Program-made: the position numbers and the translations under genes
Shown here: piece after piece, positions 12,601-25,162 of the stretch
Layout of the letters: every line of letters begins with the position of its first letter
Position numbering within the stretch: the first letter of the stretch is position 1
From: Plasmopara viticola
Taxonomy: Eukaryota > Oomycota > Peronosporomycetes > Peronosporales > Peronosporaceae
Length of the DNA: 64,000 bases
Direction: 5' to 3'
Assembly: GCA_001695595.3 (NCBI GenBank)
Contig: MBPM02000076.1
Span: forward strand, 186,001 to 250,000
Notes under the pieces: generated by a model
What the model saw: only the letters and a program-made list of their open reading frames with translations
What the model was told of the DNA's origin: nothing
Databases searched by the model: none

Positions 12601-15600
12601 CAAACACGGGTACTGCGATGCTCATGGACCACAAACGTAATGTGGTTTGCATTTAGTACCTGTTCCAACTAGTGAACATATAGAAACAAATAGCGAGACT
12701 GGTTACCGACACAATATTTGAAACCATTGCTTTTCAAGCTTAATGATCATATGCTTACTAGCGTCTACCACTTTGTTTGACCGGACTTCAAACAAATGAA
12801 AGTTCGTTTGCAAACATCATCAGCCAATCATTCTCAAGCAGAGGCCAGACGAAAAACGTTTGCTGGGCAAAAGGCGTGATTGCATTCGCTTACTATAAAA
12901 GAGATCTTCTATAGATTAAAAAATTAAACTTCTTGCCAAGGGAAAGAAAGCGCTGCGCTTAATATTTTTTTGACCAAGAAGGGCAGTTTGGATTTAGATG
13001 CAGAATAGTCATCATGTAATCTAGACGTTCACTGTTACGGTAAAGTAATGGTTGGCATACACCAGCAACCTTTCCAACTTATCAAACCTCAGCGGTCTTG
13101 ACATATTCATGATTTTGTCACACTTTGTAAGCCATCGTGCACTAAGCTTTCCATTAAACAAACTTTATAAACCGTTTGGCGACATGCCCCATCTTCTTAG
13201 TGTTAACTCTAGTTTTATGACGTGTACACGCAAAGCTGTTCTTTATTCTATTTACATCTATAGCCCAACGCATGCGGTGTGATTTTGGAGCTGTGTTTGT
13301 CATGCGAGAAAAGAGATACACCGACATTGCTGGCATCTTTCGCTCACCATTGTGAACAATCGTGCAGCCTACGCTGTGACCTTTCCAAGAGCTCTATTTC
13401 ACAAGTTTAAATGATTAGAGTGAACAGCTCGAAATGCTAATATGTATAAGCATTCTTGAACCAAGTCTTGGCAGTCTTCTTTGGAGAAACTTCTTTTCCA
13501 ATTACACTTGGAAGGTAATCTTCATCAGTACTCGTCCTGGATTTCAGCTTGGATAAGCTGCTCCTTTATCTTTGATAAACGAGGCCACCATGAATTACAA
13601 CTAATCACTAACAAGTGTTAGCAAAGACCGTGCGCTGATAGACTAGACTGTTTATCCGTCCAGCATATATAATGTCTTCGTCTTAGTTCGCGCGTTTAAC
13701 ATCCACCGCATATTTTGTTATTGCCGACATCTTCTCCCACATGTCGCAATGTTCCTACATCGTTCTGCTGTTCCCAGGATCATGAAGCCCAGGACACAAA
13801 GAAACGAAGCTGTCGTTGCCATATGCTTAGAGAAAGCGAAGATCAAGGTATCTGATTTTAAGTTTTCCTTCGAGTCACAAATAGTGATCTGCCAAATTTC
13901 AAGAGCTTAATTCAGTCTTTATACAAATTTTTTTATCGCTCTCATACTTTTACATCACACTTGACAAAAAAACGTGTAGTATAAACATATTACATTTTAT
14001 ATCTGGCATTGTAGTTTAAGCCAATATACTTTAGGTTTAAGTAGTGGTTCTTGAACCTTTTTATTAAAAATGTTACATGATAAATGTAAGACAATTTGGA
14101 AAAACCACACACAGTAAACTCGTGTATCATATTTTCCATCAAAATTCGAAAATCCTTGAGTCCATACAAGTCATAAAACTAATATGACTTATTTAGTCGA
14201 TAAGGCATTGCTTTCTATTTATCAGGAACCAAGTACCACAAATGAAGAGGTCAACAATAGGTCCAAACACTATTTCGAGAGACCGATCCTCAATTAAGCG
14301 GCGGACAAACTTGTCGTTTGCTAGTATTTCGAAGGAGTCTGCCAAGTGTCTAAGGCACGAATCAAACTCATCGGGTTCAAATAGAACATCGTATTTGGGT
14401 GTAAGGACGCTATGTCGTCGCTTGACAATCCGATTGGTCGAAGAGTACACTAGTGCCACGCGCGTTGGCACCCTCTGCTCCGACTATATGAGACCCAAAT
14501 TAGATAATTATCCATTTCGCCAACCTCGGCATCACAAAGTTGAAAGAGCAAATGACTCCTTTAAATGAGCGCCAAACTAGCTCTTACGATTGCGCTCAAA
14601 TCACTAAGCTAAGTAGCGTAATAAGAACGCCTGCATACGCAGCGCTAATTTTTTTCACAATCGTAGTGCATACCGCGTTCTCGTGTGCTTAAAATATTAT
14701 CTCAAAGTGACCCACATGCTTTGTGCATTCAATTTGTGCTCGACGAGCGATCGCCTACAGCTTCGAAGAGGTGCAAGTACAGGTATTGTTGTATCAGAAT
14801 AATGGATACCGCTCGAACCTAAATCTTCAGGCTAGCTATAAGCTCGTGAATAATCGGCTGTGATCACACGAGAGGCTGAGTCGATTACCTAGGATGGCCT
14901 TGGGTTTTGGCGTCGAGAATACGAATTGCACACCGTTAAGAGCCGTAAGTATCTGTGCTCATCTAGCGGCTACAAAAAAGCCAACTGCGAATCGTACCAG
15001 CTGTATTTATATCTCGTAAAACGTCCGAGTATACCAATATAATTTTAAGCGTTTGGTGTATGATTACAAAAAGCTGTACTCTTTGCTCGGACTTCGCTAT
15101 AGGCTTTTTGATGTTGACGAACGAATGGAGCGATACCTGCAATTAAGATCGCTCGACTTCAAAATCATTCTTGACTGCCAGCGAACTACATTCCTGCGTT
15201 GTAAGGTCCGCATATTGCTTTCTTGCTAGCAACGCTTCCACTGCTGTCGTCAGGTATCTCGAAATGAGCTCTTCCCAGCACCTTCCAACCTAGAGTAATG
15301 AAACGTTCTATTTCCAAAGATTCGGATCAACATTCTAAAGAAAAGTCAAGTGCAAAAACTTAATGTTGCCACAGTGAAATTTTTAAAGTTTCATGTTTAC
15401 TTGCACTTAATATATCCATTTCACTTTACAAGATATGGCTTTAGTCGCGAACACGGCGTCCACAAAAACAACTCCACGTAGATGTGACTCTATCAAAGAG
15501 AGAAGAAGGTGAACAACGTCCCAGCATCATGTGTCACACGAAGTGCTCTTCACATCGTTTCCGTTTGCGACTGACGTTCGGCAAGCACAACTAAGGATCT

Positions 15601-18200
15601 GGCGAGCTGTTACGTCAACGACCTTGATTGTCGTTACCAAAAACAGGCACTGGGTTCTTTATGAACCGGTTCATATTATTAGATAAGTCAACATAGAGCA
15701 GTGGGTGCGATCGTGTTAGTACACCATAAGGCTCTTGGACTATGACCTCAAGCAGACCAATACAAAAAGCAGACGCACTTTTGCTTTAGAAACAGCAGCA
15801 ACTGCATTTTTTGGGTATAATAAAGCTAACCTCAAAATCTAGCTCTGTATTCTGAAAATCTAGCCATTTTGCTGCGCACGTGTCTTGAAATCTCTTTTAA
15901 ACACATTAACGTCAGCTTGCTTACGCATTGTGTGAGGCTAGTGTCAGCAAGCCGTTTGGCTATCTGTCTCTTATCGAGCCCAAATCCACCATGTGATGGT
16001 GCTGACAGGAAGCGAGAGCTACATCATCGATCTGCGTAAAGCGACGTGTAGCTTGCCTAGGCATAAATAGCAATATACAATGAAAATCCAACGAGATAAA
16101 GCTTTGCTCCTCCAACGCTATGGCGTATCCACACATTCTTTGCGCAACATTTACACTCTACTCACTTTGTCTGACCATCGGTTTGCAAATTTCCGCTGTG
16201 ATTATGGTCAGCTTAATGTCGAGCACCTCAAACATTCCTTAAAAAGAGCCCGAAAAGGGGATTCTTGACTAAAGACATTAAAGCATGGGAGTCCATGGAG
16301 TCGAAATACACCAACAAAGAACAGCGCTTCGTTTTGACAATGTCCAATTCCTTTACCATCCCCATGAAATGCTTAGTCGGTCAGCACATACCACATTATC
16401 GAAGCTACCTGTCAGGTCTTTGAGCAGGTCTGTCTCAATAACCATACTGATGGAGCAGCAATGCAATCGTATCTGCACGCTTGCCAATGTGTGGCCTCAT
16501 TCGGCGAGGGTTTCACTTCAAAAGTGTGCATATATGCGTGAGCCCACTTGTACAGCTTGAACTACTTATAGTGGGTACTTACCATCTCATACGTCTTCTC
16601 TCGACCAATTAAATAGCCGAGTGATGTGACAAAAGCGTCGTCGAGCATCAAAGCTTATCACGAGGTTGGCTTAATGTAGCATTGCTCTTGATTGCGCGTG
16701 ATAAATACCTACATATTTCTGCAAACTTAAAGCTAAATAGAGAGCTAAGAACATGTCAACTCGCCGCGGCTGAGTCTGATTCAGACGAGGTACATGAGCT
16801 AAAGCATATTTTGGGCGATGCAGTAACACATTTGACAAAATACTTTGGATATCAGGCTCAATTTCACCTACAAGTGAGCTACCCGCCTGTTGCAGTGCGT
16901 AGTGGCGCAGCATCTGTGTCGATCGCGAGCTTAGTAGGCAAAGTCTAAACACGACGAGAGCATATCGTTTTGCAAGCAGATTTTTGTTAAAGACAGGATA
17001 AATCTTATGGACCTGCCGTTGGACTTTTGAGTGCACCTTAAACGGTCGTTAGAGTTTAAGGAAATGCGAAGGTTGACCCTGCCGCAATTTTTGTTAGCTC
17101 TGTAAGGCTGTGAAGCTTCTCAGATTCATTCTTTTATTCTCTTCAACCGGCCAAACAGTGGCATTACTTCTTCTACGCAAGCCGCACTGAAAGTCAGTAA
17201 GTAATTGACTAAGCTCATCACTTGAGTTCTTTGGCCCAACTGAATTGGCCAACCCCCAAAATACTTTTGGACTTTGCGAAATTTGCCTGAAGACCAGAGA
17301 GTTGACAAAACAATTTTCTAAGTAGAACATATTTTTCGCGTCGAAGATGCAATGATCCGCATCAGCGGTAAACTTCTGCTGCACATGGGCTTAAGCGATG
17401 CTCAACAGTGTTTGTATACTTGAATTTGGACACGTCAGTGATGCTATGCAATCAATGCTGAGTTCTACAAGCATCAGTCTGTCGTTTGTGTGCCATTATA
17501 CGCTTTGAACCCTTTCACTTGACACCAGCAATACTCATCCATGACATTTTAATACATACTTCGACGACCAATCTGGGCATTTTTTTTCTCCTATAGCGCA
17601 AAAATGTCCTCGTCGGAATGGGTGGTAGCTTGCCTAAATTTGATAGGAACCAAGCGGATTGGTTTTATGTTCTTTGGCCATCCCATCGTTCTTGGCGCTT
17701 CAGCAACGCCATGGATCGTACCTTGCATCCAGGATCAAGAACAATCAGCACTCGGTTTTATCAAAGTCAGAAGCTATAACACATAGATGCACCTTAACCT
17801 ATGCATAGCGACTCTCACTCCTTTTGCCTGAAAGGAGTGACAATGGCACTTTAATGGACTCGTAAAAATTAACTTTATGGCCGAAAAAATTCGACAGTTG
17901 AGCGTATAACGTAACGGCCCGATGCCCTAGAGCTGAACATTATTTGCTGAAGCCCTTACGGGTATTTTTGATACTAGGAAATTAGGCATGCAATCACGAT
18001 CCGTTGTATAAATCACTGAGATTATCGGTGTTAAGCTCTGTCGACCTCCTTTTTTCTTCAAAGCCCAACAAAATATTTTCTTGCCGAACAGTCGCTTTAC
18101 GCGTCTTGCAAATCGCCATCCACGGCATACCAGCCGACTGTAGTTTTAGCTTTTTAAACCCAAGCGCGCTTGGACAGGTTCCCACATGACCCCACACAGG
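9664..18200. other. Gene-poor AT-rich stretch
   Basis: About 8.5 kb with no protein I can recognise. One ATG frame of 130 codons (10320-10712, plus) contains a hydrophobic run (LVYFMSVWPFLVLFNAF) followed by a basic stretch, but has no family match and is opposed by an overlapping minus-strand frame. Frames at 14193-14568 and 16671-17036 are open on both strands and look like chance. No RNA gene was recognised. The 5' LTR and gag of the copia element that starts near 18.2 kb were not found here. Confidence 0.5.
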
Positions 18201-18210
18201 AAGGACTTGT

Positions 18211-18820
18211 TTGATTACAAGATGCCTTAGAGCATGCATCGAAGTTATGATTGCAGACGGGAAGAAGTTCATTGTCAAAGGAGCCGACGCGGTGAAATTG
18301 ACTGGTTTGAACGGAATGGGCAGTCGGATGGTTAAAGTTCTGCACATTCCCGGACTCGACAGAAAGTTGCTGTCCGTTAGCAAGCTGGCAGAGCGTGGCA
18401 TGGGTGTGGAAGTTTCGCGTTCGTCATTTGTCATTTGAAACAAGAAGCAAGCAATTGCATCGGGCACGAAAGTTCGAAAGTCGTATTTTCTTGACTGTGA
18501 GCAAGAAGAAGCCTGTCTCGTTGAATATTCCGGGGCTGACAATCGGTGGGAGCTTTGACATGCACGCGCGAGGCACCCCAGCAAGGATGCGCTGATCAGG
18601 ACACAGCGATTAGCTAATGGTACCCCAGTAAACAAGAAAAAAGTGGAAACATTGTGTGCCGGGTTTTTGAAGGGCAAGCAGACGGTCACGGTGTTTCCGT
18701 CTCGTTCAATGACAAAGACCACACGTGTGTTGGGGCGTGTTCACACAAATGTCATGGGGCCAACGAGAACTATCTCGAAGGGTGGTGCCAAATACATTCT
18801 CACGTTTGTGAATAATTTTT
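18211..18820 (+). pseudogene. Copia pol fragment: pre-integrase and start of integrase
   Basis: The frame contains VMIADGKKFIVKGADAV and VLHIPGLDRKLLSVSKLAER, the stretch between copia protease and integrase. A stop follows (TGA at 18436-18438). In the next part the GAG-pre-integrase box reads WEL*HARARHPSKDAL at 18550-18593: the expected Trp codon (TGG) is TGA. Further on, VHTNVMGPTRT (18739-18771) occupies the place of the integrase HTD box, with Asn where the first catalytic Asp should be. The piece ends with KGGAKYILTFVNNF and a stop near 18822. All of these changes would inactivate the protein. Confidence 0.85.
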
Positions 18821-18845
18821 AACGATATTCAAGAGCAAAAGTGAA

Positions 18846-19624
18846 GTGGCTGGCAAGTTCAAGGAATTTCTGACGCTATACGAAAACCAGTGGGGTGCAC
18901 GACTAAGATGTTTGCGATCCGACAACGGAACCGGATTCGTAAAAAAGAAAATGGCTGAAATATGTCAAGAGAACGGCATTGTACACCTGCGCTCCATCCC
19001 ATACAGCCCGCACCAGAACGGAGTGGCGGAGCGTATGAACAGGACTATTATGAAGAAAGCCCACAGCATGTTACACTACAAGAGCTTTCGACAAAATGGT
19101 GGGCGGAAGCGTTTACAGCGGTTTATTTAATTAAACGCTCCAGCAATACGGTCCATCCTGACATCACGCCGTACGAGCTAGCTTTCAAGATGAAGCCTCG
19201 AATGCATCACCTGCGCGTATGGCTCGCAAGGCTACGCTCATATTGACGATGTGAAACGGACCAAACTGAAATTCAAGAGCTTCAAGTGTATATTTCTTGG
19301 CTATGCAGAGAATGCCAAGGGCTATCGCGTGTTTGACTTGGAGAATGCCAAGACTAAAGTGACTCGCTCTGTAAAGTCGGATGAGCGTGAGGTGGGCGGC
19401 ATCTACGACACGCAAGAGCTTAAGCCGGAACCAATTGTTCAAGTATAGAGAGATGGTGATAAAGTCAATGTTCAGCATCAAGTGGATCGACAGTCAGTTC
19501 CAGACGATCCCATGGGAGCTGTCGAAGAGACAGTCGAGGATATCGATATGGATGATGTGGATCGTACGCCAAGCGCCGTTGTACAGCGGCTAATGCTTTT
19601 AAGAGCCCTGTACGAAACAGGCTT
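18846..19624 (+). pseudogene. Copia pol fragment: integrase core and C-terminal region
   Basis: The core keeps RSDNGTGF, with the second catalytic Asp, and PHQNGVAERMNRTIM, with the catalytic Glu of the DDE triad. The frame shifts near 19080, continuing as STKWWAEAFTAVYLIKRS, and again near 19225-19250, where KFKSFKCIFLGYAENAKGYR begins; that is the copia integrase C-terminal region that precedes the RT. A stop at 19446-19448 interrupts the acidic linker (VEETVEDIDMDDVDRTP) leading to the reverse transcriptase. Integrase inserts the cDNA copy; this one is non-functional. Confidence 0.85.
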
Positions 19625-19654
19625 GAGCTAACGTAGTATCATCAACCGTCCCAA

Positions 19655-20750
19655 GTGCAACAAGAAGATCGTTTGGTGTTTCGGCCCGAAGTGAATCGAA
19701 CACGAATAAGACGTGAGCCAATGATAATGTTAAGAAACGGCACCTATGCTGGAGAGTCAAAAGAAGGCAGTGAGGGCCCACCTACTCCAAAGTGTGCTAG
19801 GATTGATGAAGATGGACTACTTACGGAAGCATTTCTTGCCTACGCCGTGAATATTGACGATGATACGGACTCACCGACTACTTATACTCACGCAATGGCT
19901 AGCGACGATCCAATGAAATGGCGTGAAGCAATAGATGCTGAGCTTCGCTCTCACGAAGAGAATAAAACGTGGACATCAAAGCCACGAGGGAAAATTGGAC
20001 GCACAATTGGATCACGATGGGTATTTGCCAAGAAGCGTGATCAGAATGGCGCTATCGTGCGATCCAAGGCACGACTGGTCGCGAAAGCTCTCAAGCAGAA
20101 GTATGGCGTTGACTTTTTCGAGACATATTTCCCGGTTGCTAACATGATTTCGATCCAAATAATTCTTGCGGTATGTGCTGAATGCGACTATTAAATGGAA
20201 CAGCTGGACGTCGACACGGCTTTTCTCAATAGCGTGTTGACGGACAACGTTTTTGTGGAAGTTCCGCTTGGTGTCGACAATGCTCAAGGATACATATGTC
20301 AGCTAAACAAGGCTATTGACGGACTGAAGCAAACAGCAAGTGCCTGGAACAAGACAATACATCATGTTTTTGTCGGGAATGGCTTTAAGAGTTGCGGAGC
20401 AGATCAATGTGGTTATGTCAAGAGCACTAAAGAAGTTTTAGCTTACGCTGGACTATATGTGGATGACATGATTATCGCAGCAAGAAGCAGCAAAGAATTA
20501 AATCAAGTAAAAGGAGTACTCAAGAATGCTTTCAAGATGAAGGAGCTAGGTAGAGCAAAAATTGTTTCGGGTATGCAAATTGATCACGACAGGTCAGCTG
20601 GAATATTGATGATCAAACAGACTCGCTACATTGATGACGTAGTTAAGCGATTTGTTCAACAAGATGCCAAGAGTGTTGAAAACCCATGTGTATCAGGATT
20701 GAAACTGTCGTCTAAGCAGTCACCCACAAACGGAAGAGGGACGGTCGACA
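19655..20750 (+). pseudogene. Copia pol fragment: reverse transcriptase (RVT_2 type)
   Basis: Clear copia RT landmarks: DDPMKWREAIDAELRSHEEN at the start, GSRWVFAKKRD, RLVAKALKQKYGVDFFETYF, LDVDTAFLN with the first catalytic Asp, and LYVDDMII with the YVDD active-site box intact at 20456-20467. A TAA at 20192-20194 separates AECDY from MEQLDVDTAF, at a place where copia proteins usually have Glu, so a single G-to-T change would explain it. The frame is lost just before 20751. The preserved catalytic residues show that decay has been mostly by nonsense and indels. Confidence 0.9.
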
Positions 20751-21348
20751 ATGCGATCAAAGCCTTATCGCTCTTTGATTGGATGCTTGCTGTACATAAC
20801 GATATGCACTCGGCCTGATGTTGCTTACGTGGTGACACAGCTATCACGTTTTTTGGAGAACCCAAGACTACAACATTGGAGCGCAGCAATTCGAATAGTA
20901 CGTTATCTGAAGACCACGCGTCAAATCGGTATCGTCATGATTGCAAGCGCACCAGTGGTATTTAAGTCGAAGTACCAGCGGACAGTTGCACTGAGCTGAG
21001 CGGAAGCTGAGTATATGGCCCTCAGTTTTAGACACAAGAAATTTTCTGGACGCGGGCAATGTTAAAGGTAATGGGTCACGAGCAATTTGAAGGCACACAG
21101 GTTTGGGAATACAACCAAGGTGCTATTGCGTTGGCCAATAATGCCGGATACCATGCTGGGAAGCATGTAGACATCAAGCACCACTTTATTCGTGAGAACG
21201 TGCAAGAAGGACTGTTGAAGATCGAATATATCGACATATGCTGACGAAGGCAGTTGGAACTAAGATGCTGAAGTATTTGCGCGAAGCTTTCGGTTTCAAG
21301 ACCAAACAACAAAGGACACACAGCATTAGCGGTGAGTGGGAGTGTTAA
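20751..21348 (+). pseudogene. Copia pol fragment: RNase H and C-terminus
   Basis: After a frameshift the reading resumes as PYRSLIGCLLYITICTRPDV, the link between RT and RNase H. QRTVALS*AEAEYMALS follows; the TGA at 20997-20999 is where copia proteins usually have Ser-Ser (TCA to TGA), just before the RNase H box AEAEYMAL. A shifted frame continues with GAIALANNAG and HVDIKHHFIRENV, another conserved RNase H box, then EYIDI. A small deletion joins this to MLTKAVGTKMLKYLREAF, the canonical copia C-terminus. RNase H would remove the RNA template; this copy is inactive. Confidence 0.85.
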
Positions 21349-21489
21349 AATTACACCGCTGAATGCATGTTAAATAGGCGGATGGCGTCACAGTATTTGC
21401 AAGTAAGTCACAGTTAGTAATTTCATATAATAGCCGTTCATTGGTCTAGATGAATATATTCACTTCGGTTTTTCACTTTCTACTCAACA
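21343..21489 (+). repeat. Candidate 3' LTR of the copia element
   Basis: It begins TGTTAAAA directly after a purine-rich tract (ggtgagtgggag, a polypurine-tract candidate) and ends CTCAACA, giving TGTT...AACA inverted ends and a length of 147 bp, within the usual range of copia LTRs. No matching 5' copy was found in the window, so the right boundary is inferred from the TG...CA rule alone. Confidence 0.6.
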
Positions 21490-24400
21490 AGCAGCTTCGG
21501 TTTGGGTAGCATCCGTCGTAGGTACCGGCTCATCATGCAAACGACTTCGAAACATTTGTGAAAGATACTCCAACAGAGAATTCTTACGCTTCCAGACGCT
21601 AGGTAATAGCTTGGTTTTTGTGCAGCGAAATGTTGCATTTCCTCGGGACTAATCTTGCTGATAGACTATGCAGCCCGTCTTGCATGTCCTGACGCGAATG
21701 AGAAAACCGAACCATTTCCACACAGGAGCAATGTAAATGGCTCAGGTATAGATTGTCTTCAAGGGCTACAAGAAACAGCATTTCTGTTGCCTAGAAAAAA
21801 TCGCGAGACCAGAACTCTGACCTTTGTTCTATACATAGAATTAATACGTGTCGCGTATTGCTTTCCGAAAATTGGTTTATTCTTAATCCCAAGACCTTTG
21901 ATGTAACCTAAATTTATCGATACAGCTCCTATTAGAATGTATTGCATAATAATTCCCCTTTCTACTAGTGTAATATAACCTTCGAACTAGTGTGGCAAAC
22001 GCCTTCCTGTGAGAGTGCTTCCGTTATAATAACAAGCTACACACTTCCGTGCTAAATAAGGCGAAAGAAGGCTACAAGTAAGCGTCCGGAGTCTGCAGCC
22101 ATGTCCATACTTCAATCGCGTCAGGTTGGTCTCCCGACTCTAAAATTGTGCTGCTAACAAGTCACGCTCTTTTCAATTTCATAGTTGACACGATAACGCT
22201 TATCACTGCAATAAAGTAAGATCACATTGTGACTTTACGAATTTCTTGAAACCCATGAAAAGTAAGCAAAACCTACAGACACCGCGACGTAAATCGCATT
22301 GCTCTTTTCTCCACGTGCTCGTTTAATCGTTCTTCCAACGTCTGCAGTGCCGCTCGCAATGGTTGATAACACCTCCTGCTCAAAGACGCAGTCATTAGGC
22401 AACATCCACACCCGAATGCACGCTGCATTAAAAATCGAACACATCGACCAGTATGTAATTCCCTTCAAGAAAGGAGCAATATTTTAAGTTGTGGTGTCGA
22501 TCAGGGCACACGTTGGTCGACCATCCTACTTGACGAAGCGCAATTGCTTTGCCAGCGCAAGTGTCGTAGCCGATGGCGAGATGACCGAGGATTGTCAGAG
22601 TGAGTGCACAACCAAAATGTGACCATAACCTTTGCGACATCCAGAACAAACTTATCCTCTTATTGAATCCCAACAAATCTTACGTTGTTTCGATAAAAAA
22701 ACTGTACGGAGTGTGCAAATTGAAGAAGCTGCTGAGAGTGCGACGATAACCCTGTCGTAAGTATTAAAGGGAGGAGGGCTACTTGAAGCTGGGGTTATCC
22801 GGATGTGTATCCTTGAGGCCCTTGAAAAACCGTGTTTTAGTCGTCAAAGATAGCGTGAACGCTCGGGGTTCATGCGGCAATCGTCGCAACATAGAGATTC
22901 AGTTCGAACTTTAGAGCGGGAAGGGGGGGTCTGGGGCACTTTTACGATCAAATATACAACAGCGATAGAGCCCTTTTATATTATGTAACTGTAATTGCAA
23001 AGAGAAAGGTCAGGCTTGGGCTCTTTTATGACAGAAAAAATTACATGGTAATATATAAGTTCATATGCATCATTCATGCCAAGCTGATGAAGTAATACGT
23101 TCCTACTAAAAAGGCACACTTTTAGAAAAAATTACACGAGTTGCCAATCTCATTGGCAGCAAATAAATAAGTATCTGACGTGTGTGAGAATGCTCTAATT
23201 TATCTTTCCTTTTGAACTGGGAAGCCTAATTAGGAAATATTACAATGAAAAATTAGATAGTTAGCACTTTTTTAGCAATATCAAATATATAGGACTTAGT
23301 ATTGCAGATCACAAACGCGACAACCAACAATCTGGAAAATGTATGCGCCGCTTCCTGCAATCTGATTGTAAAGCGGATGGTTAACTGCAAACTCGAGCAA
23401 TCATCCGTTTTGACGATCAGATCCCTTTTTTGCCGGTATGCGAGTCAGCTGCGCACTGCAACCAAATGCAACAAGCGAAAGCGGCTCTAAACGCGTTTGT
23501 TTACACAACTTGCTGAGCGCTTGCCTGTTGCCATAGATTAGGCAAAATACAGGCTCGTCCTAAAATCTAAACACGAAGATTTACATCAACTGCGTGAAAA
23601 CACCGTCATAATAAATAATACATAGACTGTACGGTCAGAAAAGACGACACGACTTCACGCTCTATCCAGCCAACCATGGAAGCCAGGTGCGCAAGCTCCA
23701 GTTTGAAGAGGAGAAATATTAACGTGCTGCTGGACGCGAACGAGAAGATTGTATAAAATTGGCACACAGTTGTAGATGCTGCCTTCATCTTTATAAAAGG
23801 ACCGCCTTTCGTGAATATGTGACTACTTTCTACGAGGTCGATCGAATCTTCTTAACGGTGCTACTTCCAGGTATCGAGCTGTCCACTACAAGCTGCCCGT
23901 CGTTGTCGTAGCGCGCGTGCCACACAATTTTGTGGGCAATGATCTGGCTGGCAAGCAAAAATCAAGAAGGTAGACCAATAACGACTTGCGAGTTTCGTTA
24001 CCCACCTCGGCGTTTTCCTCATGTTGCTCTTTAAAAAAATGGCAACTTTTGCAGCGTCATGCAAAAGTAAACTTTTGAAAAGACTTCGCGCACACTGTAG
24101 TTGCTGAAAATCCCAAAATCATTCATGATATTGGCAGCACGTCATCTTCCTTTTAGCAAGGATATAGGGCAAAAACTAGTAACAGTGATAAGAATACCGC
24201 AACACCAATATATTGAGCTTGAAAGAAGTACCGTAGAAATTAGTAACGATTTCGTTCGTTCCTATTTTACATTTATGTTGCTAAATAACTAAAAGAAAAA
24301 TCCATGTAAGGGAAAGCGCCCTAACGCAGTCAGTAGACAAAATGGCTTTTAAAAAAGAATTGCAACTGAAGTGTTCATGACAATGGCTAGCCAAGTCACT

Positions 24401-25124
24401 CAAGTCTTTGCAGAAAGGCCTTACAGTCATTTGTTGACGTTTCGATTGCAAGGCAAATAAGGACATGTGCAAAGTACCTTGATAAATAGGTTGCATCCGT
24501 AAAAGCCACCACATAACTTCAATCCAGATCCAGCACAACTCATCGTGGACTCTAACCCAGAAATAGTGAGAAATTCGTGCAAGTCCTCCTCCTTTCTTTC
24601 ATCAAAGCGTCGAAAATAAAATCTTGGGGCCGGAAATTACGCTAATGCCTTGAGAAAGATTGGTATATGGTCACTTGTAATTCTATAGTGCCAAGTTGTA
24701 CAAAAGAAAGGTAAATTTCTCTTTAAATTCTATATGTCCCATCCTGGCTTTTCTTTAATCTACATCTGTTGGGTACTATCCACTTTGTTGACCAACAAGC
24801 AGCCATTTTTCGGTGCGGAGGTAGATATGGCGGATTGCGTTCGGCAGGCTCCTAAGTGGGACATCCTGCAGCATTTTGCCTAGCCCCGCAGGACGCGTTA
24901 GAAATATGTTCAAGCAGGGTTTTGATTACCTTACAATCTCTATAATAAGCCTCAGCTCAAGAATCAGAGACCATTTCTCAGTGGTAGTGTAGAAAATAGA
25001 CATGATTGGAGGTGACACGTCCTGTATGTCCGGCCGAGCTTGAAGGCTGCGAAATCTACCTATCGTTATCTATTTTTCTTAAATTGTGGCTATTTTTGTG
25101 AATTTTCTGTCGCTATAAAACCTG
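21490..25124. other. Gene-poor AT-rich stretch
   Basis: No convincing gene. Minus-strand frames at 22235-22468 and 22428-22676 have somewhat protein-like composition but no recognisable motif and no paired start. The remainder is AT-rich with short opposed frames. No RNA gene was seen. Confidence 0.45.
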
Positions 25125-25140
25125 TCATTTACAACTTTCC
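25125..25140 (+). promoter_or_regulatory. Oomycete-type initiator element of the 25.16-kb gene
   Basis: TCATTTACAACTTTCC resembles the oomycete initiator plus flanking region (TCATT, spacer, CAWTTT). It ends 22 bases before the ATG at 25163 and so supports that start over upstream in-frame codons. Confidence 0.5.
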
Positions 25141-25162
25141 AGCTCGGCGACACTACAACTTT

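Larger units (their letters stand above)
18211..21489 (+). mobile_element. Degenerate Ty1/copia retrotransposon, 5'-truncated
   Basis: Domains follow in the copia order on the plus strand: protease-linker/pre-integrase region, integrase, reverse transcriptase, RNase H, then a candidate 147-bp 3' LTR (21343-21489). The polyprotein is broken by at least three clear nonsense codons and several frameshifts, and one integrase catalytic Asp has become Asn, so the copy is inactive. I could not find the 5' LTR, primer-binding site, gag zinc knuckle or protease DSG box upstream. Wording of the motifs is typical of copia elements in oomycete genomes (from memory). The element sits in the gene-poor part of the window. 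Confidence 0.9.

Noticed and set aside
17994..18722. Longest open frame of the area on the minus strand (242 codons)
   Set aside because: It lies antisense to the copia pre-integrase and integrase start, which are recognisable on the plus strand; its own product has no motif.
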